Below, one piece after another: positions 24,635-31,295 of a DNA stretch of 47,584 nucleotides. Every line of letters starts with the position of its first letter. Position 1 is the stretch's first letter. Both the position numbers and the translations under genes were made by a program. This DNA comes from Fen-549 sp050011315 (GTDB lineage: Bacteria > Actinomycetota > Thermoleophilia > Gaiellales > Gaiellaceae), in NCBI GenBank assembly GCA_050011315.1, contig JBEKJI010000016.1:1-47584 (forward strand), written 5' to 3'. Below the pieces are notes generated by a model. It was not told the origin of the DNA, searched no databases, and worked only from the letters and a program-made list of their open reading frames with translations.

Positions 24635-25351
24635 GTGGTTCGCTCTCACGCTCTTCGTATTCCCCTCGCCGTGGTCACCGTCAGCGCGATCGCGGCGATC
24701 GTCGCCTCCTCCGCTACTGCGGACATCAGCGGCCCTTGTAGCGCCAGCATCGCCGGTCAGAACGTCAAGGGCCGTGGAACGGGCGCCTTCAGCAAGCCGA
24801 TCACGGTCGAGAAAAACTCGATCGTGCCGGTGACGATGAGCTCCGCCGGCCAGATCTCGCACTTGAAGATCCAGATCGAGTTCGCCGGCATGCGCTGGAC
24901 GGTTCGCGACAAGCCCTCGCACGGCAACTCGTGGGCCAGCTCGGTCGACGTGAAGAAGTACGCCAAGTACGGCGTCGGCCTGTACAAGGTGATCGGCTCG
25001 AGCGGAGGCGTCAACTGCAGCGGCGTTGCGCTCGTGAAGGTGAAGGGCAACCCGCTTTCGACCGTGGCTGGGATCGTCGGGCTGGTGGCGGCTCTCGCAG
25101 GTCTGGGCGGCATCGGCGCCGCGGTCGCGATGACGATGCGCGCCGGCTCGCTCGGCTTCGGTAAGACACTGTTCGGAGCCGTGTTCGGCCTGATCGCCGG
25201 GCTCGGCCTGGCCGTGTTGCTGCAGGAGTACGCGGTCATGTACCCGACTCTGGGCGCCGCGATCGCCTCTGTCGGCTTGGGCGGGCTGTTCGGAATCGGG
25301 CTCGTCTTCATGGCGAAGCTCGTCGGCGGCTCGGTCGCTGTTCCCGACTAG
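24635..25351 (+). CDS. Secreted/membrane hypothetical protein
   Basis: A 238-residue protein. Residues 1-29 are a signal peptide (RIPLAVVTVSAIAAIVASS, cleavage probably after SATA). An extracytoplasmic domain of about 115 residues with two Cys (GPCSAS and GVNCSGV, possibly a disulfide) follows, then three or four hydrophobic helices. No family recognised. The GTG at 24635 has GGAGG at 24621-24625, and TAGAAT at 24597-24602 is a likely -10 box giving a short leader. A hairpin terminator follows. Confidence 0.75.
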   Translation: MVRSHALRIPLAVVTVSAIAAIVASSATADISGPCSASIAGQNVKGRGTGAFSKPITVEKNSIVPVTMSSAGQISHLKIQIEFAGMRWTVRDKPSHGNSWASSVDVKKYAKYGVGLYKVIGSSGGVNCSGVALVKVKGNPLSTVAGIVGLVAALAGLGGIGAAVAMTMRAGSLGFGKTLFGAVFGLIAGLGLAVLLQEYAVMYPTLGAAIASVGLGGLFGIGLVFMAKLVGGSVAVPD

Positions 25352-25374
25352 CCTCGTTCTTCACAGATCGCCTA

Positions 25375-25410
25375 GCGGAGCCCGCCAATCGTGCGTGCTC
25401 CGCGCTTTCT
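25375..25410 (+). terminator. Terminator hairpin
   Basis: GCGGAGC (25375-25381) pairs with GCTCCGC (about 25397-25403), followed by GCTTTCTT. It lies 24 bases after the stop of the secreted protein gene. The stem also overlaps the first codons of the doubtful frame at 25395. Confidence 0.5.
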
Positions 25411-25757
25411 TGGAGCTAAACGGGGCACTTTCGAATCCTCGAGCCGGGGTTGAGCTTCCTCGACTCGGCCGGCTCCACGACGAGTTGCTCCGTAAAGCAC
25501 TGGTCGACCCTCGCGAACCTCGGCCTGCTCCGGCCAAGGTGAGCCCGGTGCTTAAGACCGTGACCCTGGTGCTCGAGCGGACCGAAGCGCTGATGCGGGT
25601 GATCGAAATTCACGCGGCCGCCGAGCGACTCGCGGGTGAGCGATTGCTCTGGACCTCGGTCAAAGCGGCTCTGGCCGCCTATGTAAGTTGCCGCGAAGCG
25701 CGCTTCGAGCGCGTCCAGCAGGGTTGCTATCGGATCAAGACCTCGCGTGATCGATAA
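25395..25757 (+). CDS. Doubtful small hypothetical protein
   Basis: A frame of up to 120 codons starting with GTG at 25395, inside the terminator stem. The first third has poor codon quality. The part from about 25480 onward (LLRKALVDPREPRPAPAKVS, LERTEALMRVIEIHAAAERL) has codons like its neighbours and would be a small helical protein. It may begin at an internal TTG or GTG (GTG at 25540). There is no recognisable family. It ends 20 bases from the tail of the truncated response regulator, in a region that looks eroded. Confidence 0.4.
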   Translation: MLRAFLELNGALSNPRAGVELPRLGRLHDELLRKALVDPREPRPAPAKVSPVLKTVTLVLERTEALMRVIEIHAAAERLAGERLLWTSVKAALAAYVSCREARFERVQQGCYRIKTSRDR

Positions 25758-25776
25758 ACACGCCTGGAGAACCGGC

Positions 25777-26118
25777 CTAAGACAGACCAGCGCGCAACTC
25801 GGCGAGCGAGAAGGGTTTCGTCAGGTAGTCGTCGGCGCCCGCATCCAGGCCCGCGACTCGATCCTCGACACCGTCACGAGCCGTCAGTATCAGCACCGGC
25901 GACCAGACCTCCGCTTCGCGCAAACGGGCGCATGTCCGAATACCGTCGAGACCGGGCAGCATCACGTCCAGCACGATCGCGTCGTAGCGATGCGCGCTTG
26001 CCATCCAGAGCGCGTCCTCGCCCCGCGCCGTGACGTCGGCGACGTTTCCCTTCTCCGTCAAACCGCGGCGAACGAGGCTCGCCATCTTCGGGTCGTCTTC
26101 GACTACGAGAACCCGCAT
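25777..26118 (-). pseudogene. Response regulator, receiver domain only (truncated OmpR type)
   Basis: The 113 residues are a complete CheY-like receiver: acidic pocket EDD at 7-9, phospho-acceptor Asp51 in IVLDVMLPGLDG, Thr79 and Lys101 in DYLTKPF. The sequence is closest to OmpR/PhoB receivers with the linker start FSLAELRAGLS, but the frame stops exactly where the linker and winged-helix DNA-binding domain should follow. I find no continuation in the other two frames downstream. It is either a gene truncated by deletion or, less likely, a stand-alone receiver. The divergent region carries OmpR-type boxes, evidence that a full-length regulator once acted, or still acts, here. Confidence 0.7.
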
Positions 26119-26141
26119 TCTGTAAGTGTGCCGCTTCGGAT

Positions 26142-26206
26142 GTGAACGCCGGGTGAACAGCCAACGCGCCGCGCTTCACCGCTAGTTCACGCTCGGCTCC
26201 TACGGT
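26142..26206. promoter_or_regulatory. Paired OmpR/PhoB-type boxes and promoter
   Basis: GTGAAC occurs at 26142-26147 and 26153-26158, and TTCAC at 26175-26179 and 26186-26190. Each pair is spaced 11 bases, one helical turn, and the pairs face each other. This is the direct-repeat geometry of OmpR/PhoB regulators. The second pair sits where the -35 of the plus-strand promoter would be, 10 bases before TACGGT (26201-26206). This resembles a class II activated promoter for the secreted protein at 26247. Confidence 0.55.
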
Positions 26207-26246
26207 GAGATGGCGTGTCTTTGGAACCGACACAAGGAGGAACGAC

Positions 26247-26642
26247 ATGCGCGCACGACTGACCAAGCTGGTGGTGGCGGTAGCCGCGTTCGCGGCGCTC
26301 GCCGTCGGCGGCTCCGTTTACGCATCGGGCGCCCACAAGGCCAGCCCTCCCGCCGCGCCCGCCGTATCGCAGAGCCAGCAGGAGTCGAGCTCGCCCGCGG
26401 AGGTTGCCGACGTTCAGCAGGGCGACCAGTCGGCGCCCGACAACGCCGGTGCCGCCGAAAACGCGACTGTCGACACCGACAACGTCCAGCAAGGCGACCA
26501 GTCGGGCATCGACCAGGCCACCGGAGCCGAAGCGTCCTCTACAGGCGAAGAGGCGACGAGCGAGTCTGACCAGAGCGATGGACCAGGCGGCTACGCCGAC
26601 GTCAACCCGAACGCCGACACCCAACAGCAGGGCGAGCACTAG
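26247..26642 (+). CDS. Secreted acidic Q/S-rich repeat protein
   Basis: A 131-residue protein. Residues 1-28 form a signal peptide (RLTKLVVAVAAFAALAVGGS, cleavage near VYASG). The mature part is disordered, acidic and Gln/Ser/Ala-rich, with an imperfect repeat: ADVQQGDQSAPDNAG and DNVQQGDQSGIDQATG. No enzymatic domain. ATG 26247 has AAGGAGG at 26234-26240, one of the few strong Shine-Dalgarno sites in the window; ATG 26205 would lie in the promoter. It is divergent from the receiver-only regulator and downstream of the paired boxes, so it is probably the regulator's target. Confidence 0.75.
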   Translation: MRARLTKLVVAVAAFAALAVGGSVYASGAHKASPPAAPAVSQSQQESSSPAEVADVQQGDQSAPDNAGAAENATVDTDNVQQGDQSGIDQATGAEASSTGEEATSESDQSDGPGGYADVNPNADTQQQGEH

Positions 26643-26668
26643 ACGTTCGCCTCATGCCGATGATCACC

Positions 26669-26701
26669 GCTCGCGACTCCGATTCGTTCGGAGCCGCGAG
26701 C
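26669..26701. terminator. Bidirectional terminator hairpin
   Basis: GCTCGCG (26669-26675) pairs with CGCGAGC (26695-26701), and CTCCGA (26677-26682) with TCGGAG (26688-26693), around a TTCGT loop with one A-C mismatch. It lies between the convergent secreted-protein and transglycosylase genes. Nothing else is apparent in 26643-26786. Confidence 0.6.
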
Positions 26702-26786
26702 GGTTCGCTCCCACGAACTGACAGACAGCAACCACGGCCGTTGATCTCGAGAGAACTACGAGACCGTGAGGACGCGAGCTTCTTAC

Positions 26787-27740
26787 CTAGGCGACTCGGA
26801 AGGAGCGAACAACGACAACAGCCCCCAAGACGAGGAGGAGAAGCGACACGACTCTCACCGCGACCAGGCCGCGGACGGCGCGGACCCGGGACATCCGAGC
26901 TACGGCGAGCGCGGCCACGCCGGCGACCGCGATCGTCGCGCCTATCGCCAACTGCCACCAAATGAACGTGGGCCCAGAGGCGAAGTCGACGCCGCGCACG
27001 GGTGGAAGCCACCGAGCTCCCTGAAGTCGGAGTGGACGGCTCGCCGCGGTAGCTGCCTCCTCCTCGCTCAGAAAGCCGTCTCTCACCAGCGAGCGGAGTA
27101 CCTCGACCTGACGGGTGCGAGCCGCGGCGGGATGCCTAATCGGGTCGTAAGCGGAGGGCGCCTGGATCAGTCCGGCAAGGAGGGTTGCCTGCGACGTGTC
27201 AAGCCTCTGCGGTTGAACGGCGAAGTAGCGCTCGCTAGCGGCCCACACCCCGTACGCGCCCTCGCCGAAGTAGGCGCTGTTCAGGTAAGCGGCGAGGATC
27301 TGCTCCTTCGAGTAGCGGCCCTCCAGCTTGAGCGCGACCGCCGCGTCCTCGAGCTTGCGCCAGAGCGAGTGGTCGTTTCCGTCCAGGTAGAGCAGCTTCG
27401 CGACCTGCTCGGTAATCGTGCTTGCGCCCTGGGCAAATGAAAAGTGCACGAGGTCGTAGGGAAGCGCCCTGATAACGCCGATGATGTCGATTCCGTAGTG
27501 GTGGTAAAAGCGCTCGTCCTCGGTCGCGACGACAGCCTCGCGCAGGATCGGCGCGACCTGATCGAGCCGCAGTGCCTTTCCGCCTGTGCCGCGTAGCCGC
27601 GACTGGACGCGGGCCTGGAGCGCCGTCGGGGTGGGGCTTGCGATCCATGCGCTCCCCGCAATCGAGACAGCCGCGAGAACGAGGGCTCCGAGGACGAGCC
27701 ACCTCCGCGGGCGGCGATTCGACCATAGCCTGCGAACCAT
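26787..27740 (-). CDS. Monofunctional GT51 peptidoglycan transglycosylase
   Basis: A 317-residue protein with an N-terminal membrane anchor (about 13-34) and a GT51 domain that polymerises lipid II. Motif 1 is ATEDERFYHHYGID with catalytic Glu74. GASTITEQVAKLLYL, the second Glu in this motif, RKLEDAAVALKLEGRYSKEQ, and AYLNSAYFGEGAYGVWAASE follow. There is no transpeptidase domain. Unlike ordinary monofunctional MtgA, the C-terminus adds two hydrophobic helices (about residues 255-312). ATG 27740 is preceded by GTG 27743; the open frame to 27833 runs across a relic of another gene. Its ATG lies 14 bases after that relic's stop. Confidence 0.87.
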   Translation of the reverse strand: MVRRLWSNRRPRRWLVLGALVLAAVSIAGSAWIASPTPTALQARVQSRLRGTGGKALRLDQVAPILREAVVATEDERFYHHYGIDIIGVIRALPYDLVHFSFAQGASTITEQVAKLLYLDGNDHSLWRKLEDAAVALKLEGRYSKEQILAAYLNSAYFGEGAYGVWAASERYFAVQPQRLDTSQATLLAGLIQAPSAYDPIRHPAAARTRQVEVLRSLVRDGFLSEEEAATAASRPLRLQGARWLPPVRGVDFASGPTFIWWQLAIGATIAVAGVAALAVARMSRVRAVRGLVAVRVVSLLLLVLGAVVVVRSFRVA

Positions 27741-27753
27741 CACTCGGGCTCCC

Positions 27754-27936
27754 TCAGTGCAGGATACCGGTGTGGCCGAGCGAGCAGCGGCCGGGTTGCG
27801 GCCAGACGCAGAGTTCATGGGGACCTTGGCCAACTGGGATCTTGGCGATCAGCCTTCCGTTCCAGGTCGAGATCGCGTAGACGACGGGTCGTAGCGGCCC
27901 GAGAGCCAGGTGTGCCTTCTGCGCTTCATGAGGGTC
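27754..27936 (-). pseudogene. Relic of a YVTN-type beta-propeller gene (C-terminal fragment)
   Basis: On the minus strand a frame of 60 codons ending at 27756-27754 reads DPHEAQKAHLALGPL, then VYAISTWNGRLIAKIPVGQG, PHELCVWPQPGRCSLGHTG and ILH. The phrases are the last blade of a YncE/YVTN-like beta-propeller protein (pattern VIAKIPVGxGPHGLCVWPQPGRYSLGHTG, from memory). An in-frame TGA lies about 20 codons upstream and no signal peptide or other blades are visible, so this is a fragment. AGGAGG and an ATG in a different frame overlap its start and give only 26 codons. Beyond the relic I see nothing clear in 27937-28161. Confidence 0.45.
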
Positions 27937-28161
27937 ACCTCCTGCTCTTTCGGGCGATCGTGACCTTCACAACGGATGTGGATCTGTTTCAGGGGATCAG
28001 GTCAACTCGCCAGTGACTTCTAAGTCGCCGCTGGAATCAAGGGCACCAAACCTGCGGGCGCAGATGGGCGCTACGAGAGTACGCTTTCGTCGCCCGGGAG
28101 ACCGATCGCCGGCCATGAGCTTCCGGCGCCGTTCCGGGGGTAACAGTCAGAATACGAACTC

Positions 28162-30048
28162 GTGCTTCTCATCTTGATCGCCGGTCTTCTGCTCGTCGCC
28201 GCCGAGATCGCGGTGTTCTGGCTCGTGCGATCGCTCGTTCGCCGCTTTCGCCCGCCTCGGCGCATCACAGAAGAGCGCGGCGCCGACCGCCGGCGCGTGC
28301 TCGTTCTCACCGCACCGGTGGGCGAGGGCCACGTCGCGGCTGCGCGCGCGATCGTCGCGGAGCTCGAGGATGAGGACGGCGAGCTCGAGGTCGTGCTCGT
28401 CGATGCGCTGGACGGCCTCGGGCGCGTCCTGCGCTTCATTCTCTGCGACCTCTACCACTGGCAGTTCGGACACGCGGCTCGCGCATACGGGCTCCTCTAC
28501 CGGCTACTCGAGCGCTCTTCCTTCTGCCGCATCATCGGCCAGCTGACGCTCGTCTCCTTCGGCTCGCGCCAGCTGCTGCGGATGGTCGAGCGGTTCGATC
28601 CGGACATTATCGTCTCGACCCATCCGCCGGTGACCTGTGTGCTCGGCCACCTGCGCTGGCGCGACCGGATTCGCGAACCGCTCGTCGCGACGATCACCGA
28701 TCTCGACGGTCTCGGCTTCTGGGTGCACCCGGGCGTCGACCTCCATTTGGTCATGCACGAGAGTTGCATCGCGCAGGTCGAGCGCTTGGCGGGGCCAGGG
28801 AGCGCGCGCTGCGCCCGGCCGCTGCTCGCGCCCGCTTTCCGCGAGCCGAAGACGCGCGCTCAAGCTCGCCGCGCGCTCGGACTCCCAGAAGCCGGTGCGA
28901 TCGCCGTCGTCTCGGGCGGCGGTTGGGGAGTCGGCGAGCTCGAGGAGGCCGCTCGCGCGGCACTCGAGATCGAGGATCTCTCCGTCATCTGCCTCGCCGG
29001 GCGGAGCGAGGGCACGCGCCGGAGCCTCGAGTTTGCGTTCGCCGCCGAGACTCGGATCTCCGTCTGGGGCTTCACCGACAGGATGAGCGACTTGCTCGCC
29101 GCCGCCGACGTTCTCGTGCATTCGACGGGCGGCGTGACCGTGCTCGAGGCGCTCGCTCGCAACTGTCCTGTGATCGCCTACGGCGCCCCGCCCGGCCACG
29201 CTCGTTTGACCGCGAAGGCGCTCGTCAAGCAGGGCCTGGGTCGGCTGGCGCTCTCGCCGAAGGAGCTGACGGCCTCGCTTCGGAGCGTGCTCGAGCGCCC
29301 TCGCGCCGCGGCGGAGGCGGCGTTCTCCGCGCCGTCCTGCGCGCGCCTCGTCTTGGAAACGGCGCCACGATCGACCGCCGAGCCCGCGCTCCGAGCGCGA
29401 TTGGCGCGCCGCACGGCGCTAACGACCGCCGCGCTGATACTCCCGATCTGGGCTTTCTCCGCCGACCTTCCCTACGCTCTGGCCGCAAGCACGCTCGACG
29501 TGGCGCCGCTCGACGTCGTCTCGACCCCCCAGGCAGACGTGGGCCTTGTCATCAGCGCCTCGCCCTCGCTCGTTCCAGGGCTGGTGACCGAGCTTCGCCG
29601 ACAAGACGCACACGCCTCGTTCGCCTTCTCCGCACCGGTCGATAGCGGACTCCTCGGGTCGCTTGCCCGAGCGCAGGACGAGCCTTTGCCGGCGCTCGGC
29701 TCGGGCGGGACGACGAGCTGGCTGCACACTCGCGATCACCTGAGCGATCTCTTCGCGGCGCTTCGAGTGCACGGCGATCGCTACTACCTCGCTCCCAATG
29801 AGCTGAACTTCGGTCAGTACCTGCTCGCCCGTGGGCAGGGTGCACTCCCGATCAGCGGCTCACGCCTTGGCCCCGGCACACCCGCCCCGTTACGAGGTCT
29901 GTCGCGTGGCGAGGTGATCGTCCTCGAACTCGGCAAGCGCCAACCGGAGGCGAACGCGGCTCTCGACAGCTTGCTCGCTACGCTCGCGCGCGGTGGGCTC
30001 AGAGGCGTCTCCGTCAGCCAGCTGTGCGATTCGCGCTCGGATCGTTGA
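28162..30048 (+). CDS. MGDG-synthase-like glycosyltransferase fused to a degenerate NodB-like domain
   Basis: A 628-residue protein. A membrane helix at about 2-23 is followed by a GT28/MGDG-synthase-type glycosyltransferase (about 45-400): VLTAPVGEGHVAAARAI, DIIVSTHPPVTCVLG, VVSGGGWGVGELEE, and the donor loop HSTGGVTVLEALARNCPVIA. Such enzymes glycosylate diacylglycerol or polyprenyl lipids. A second helix near 410-432 leads to a C-terminal domain (about 450-625) with the strand pattern of a polysaccharide deacetylase (DVGLVISASPSLVPGLVTEL, GEVIVLELG, GLRGVSVSQL), but the TFDDG and HxxxH metal ligands are missing. GTG 28162 has no obvious ribosome site. Confidence 0.8.
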   Translation: MLLILIAGLLLVAAEIAVFWLVRSLVRRFRPPRRITEERGADRRRVLVLTAPVGEGHVAAARAIVAELEDEDGELEVVLVDALDGLGRVLRFILCDLYHWQFGHAARAYGLLYRLLERSSFCRIIGQLTLVSFGSRQLLRMVERFDPDIIVSTHPPVTCVLGHLRWRDRIREPLVATITDLDGLGFWVHPGVDLHLVMHESCIAQVERLAGPGSARCARPLLAPAFREPKTRAQARRALGLPEAGAIAVVSGGGWGVGELEEAARAALEIEDLSVICLAGRSEGTRRSLEFAFAAETRISVWGFTDRMSDLLAAADVLVHSTGGVTVLEALARNCPVIAYGAPPGHARLTAKALVKQGLGRLALSPKELTASLRSVLERPRAAAEAAFSAPSCARLVLETAPRSTAEPALRARLARRTALTTAALILPIWAFSADLPYALAASTLDVAPLDVVSTPQADVGLVISASPSLVPGLVTELRRQDAHASFAFSAPVDSGLLGSLARAQDEPLPALGSGGTTSWLHTRDHLSDLFAALRVHGDRYYLAPNELNFGQYLLARGQGALPISGSRLGPGTPAPLRGLSRGEVIVLELGKRQPEANAALDSLLATLARGGLRGVSVSQLCDSRSDR

Positions 30049-30053
30049 ACGGG

Positions 30054-30078
30054 CTGTCCGCCGGCGGACGGTTATACC
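30054..30078. terminator. Terminator between convergent genes
   Basis: GTCCGCCGGCGGAC (30056-30069) is a perfect palindrome, extendable by two pairs on each side, followed on the plus strand by GGTTATACCTT. It lies between the glycosyltransferase stop and the deacetylase stop. Confidence 0.5.
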
Positions 30079-30100
30079 TTGGCCTGAGGGGTGTGTGCCG

Positions 30101-30808
30101 CTACTCGGGACGGCTGACGGCAACGGCGGCGAGCCCGAGCTCCGAGAGCGTCTCGAGGATCGCCGGGAGCGCTCTGGCGGTGGCATCGGCGAATCCCGAA
30201 AGCCCGTAGTGGCTGGCGTCGTGCAGAAGGACGACATCGCCGGCAGTGAGCGACTTGGTGGCTCGCCGTGCAACGTTCTCTGCCGTGGCTCCGTGCTCCC
30301 ACTCGCGCCCCCAGCGCGACCAGAGAAGCGGCGTCCAGCCGCGGCGCCAAGCGGATATAAGAGCCGCCGTGCTGAAGACGCCGAAAGGCGCCCGGTAGAA
30401 GACGGGCCTGCGCCCGGCCGCCTCGGCGATGACCGTTTCCGCGCGGTCGAGATCGGCGTTCAGGCCGCGCGGCGTTCGCAGGAGGGTCGGCAGGTGACGA
30501 TGGCCGTGCACCCCGATCTCGTGCCCGGCGGCGGCGATCTCGGCGGCGAGCCCGCCGAAGCGTTCCACCTGCTCGCCCACGAGGAAGAAGGTCGCGGTCG
30601 CCTGGGCCCGGGCGAGCTCGGCTAGGACGACCGGCGTGGTGCGAGGGTCGGGGCCATCGTCGAACGTGAGCGCGACGCCGTCCAGGTGAGGAAGGCGCCG
30701 CCGTATGCCCAGCGCTCGCGCAAGTGCCGGGACGTGCGGCGCCGGCCCGGGTGCGCACCAGACGCAGGCAGCGGCGAAGCCGGCGAGGCCGATAGCGCGG
30801 GTCTTCAT
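30101..30808 (-). CDS. Polysaccharide deacetylase (NodB domain)
   Basis: A 235-residue protein with an N-terminal signal or anchor (about 1-20, GLAGFAAACVWCAPG). The NodB homology domain has intact motifs: LTFDDGPDP at 47-55 (Asp base and metal Asp), HGHRH at 101-105 (metal His pair), RAPFG near 139-143, and VLLHD near 195. It removes N- or O-acetyl groups from wall or capsule glycans. It faces the fused glycosyltransferase whose C-terminal domain is a decayed relative of the same fold, so the pair may descend from linked genes. A close TACGAT precedes the ATG by one base, too near for a leaderless start, so the promoter is unclear. Confidence 0.9.
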   Translation of the reverse strand: MKTRAIGLAGFAAACVWCAPGPAPHVPALARALGIRRRLPHLDGVALTFDDGPDPRTTPVVLAELARAQATATFFLVGEQVERFGGLAAEIAAAGHEIGVHGHRHLPTLLRTPRGLNADLDRAETVIAEAAGRRPVFYRAPFGVFSTAALISAWRRGWTPLLWSRWGREWEHGATAENVARRATKSLTAGDVVLLHDASHYGLSGFADATARALPAILETLSELGLAAVAVSRPE

Positions 30809-30944
30809 GATCGTATGGTTACCGAGATAATGGTGGACGTGCTCGGCGTAGACGACGACCCTCGGCGCCGTGATCTCGAAGCGGCGATGAGGGGTTCATA
30901 CGTCGCACCTTAGGTTATACAAAGCGGAGCACGTCCAAACCTTT

Positions 30945-30958
30945 TTGGAACTAAACGG
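30945..30958 (+). repeat. TTGGAACTAAACGG motif, second copy of a shared intergenic string
   Basis: TTGGAACTAAACGG here and TTGGAGCTAAACGG at 25410-25423 differ by one base. Both follow a T-rich run and a GCGGAGC string, and both precede a TTCGAA. It may be part of a degraded dispersed repeat. The rest of 30809-30944 shows no gene. Confidence 0.35.
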
Positions 30959-30975
30959 ATTCGAACCGAGGTGCC

Positions 30976-31259
30976 TCTCGCACTCTCGGGGCGCTGCCGG
31001 CGGTGCGGCGCCGGAGGGGATAGTGCTTCAACACAGACCCGGAGAGCGACGTGCCGCCAGCGGTGCGAGGTCGTTTCGGGAGGCCAGTCGCGCCTGGCCG
31101 GACAGCGCCATCACCCGACCGCCGAGAATCGCCGTCTCGCGCACTCGGGGCGCCGTTGAGTGTGCTTCGCCGGAGGAGACAGTGCTTCAGCACGGCTCCG
31201 GAGAGCGAAGTGCGGTCAGCGGCGTCAGGCGGCTTCGGGAGGCCAGTCGCGCCTGGCCG
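30976..31259 (+). repeat. Two imperfect direct repeats upstream of the ubiD-like gene
   Basis: Copies at 30976-31100 and 31135-31259 are each 125 bases, offset by 159, and about 80 percent identical by hand alignment. The last 28 bases are identical (ending GGCCAGTCGCGCCTGGCCG). The frame stays open through both copies into ubiD because 159 is a multiple of three, but the translation has no resemblance to UbiD. I read this as a non-coding tandem repeat, and it fills most of the 487-base gap. Confidence 0.6.
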
Positions 31260-31295
31260 TACGAAGCCGCCGACCGAGTGTGCGAGACTGGCGGC

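Noticed and set aside
26787..27440. Plus-strand frame of 224 codons opposite the transglycosylase gene
   Set aside because: Antisense to a GT51 domain with all catalytic motifs.
27937..28161. Possible riboswitch upstream of the MGDG-synthase-like gene
   Set aside because: The region has some GC-rich hairpins, but I could not match it to a known riboswitch consensus such as c-di-AMP or c-di-GMP.
30955..30975. GGATTCGAACCG looked like the T-arm of a minus-strand tRNA
   Set aside because: No pairing acceptor stem, D arm or anticodon arm can be built from the surrounding bases.
30945..31295. N-terminal extension of the UbiD-like protein by 117 residues
   Set aside because: The stretch is an imperfect DNA repeat with no UbiD similarity; family proteins begin at the ATG at 31296.
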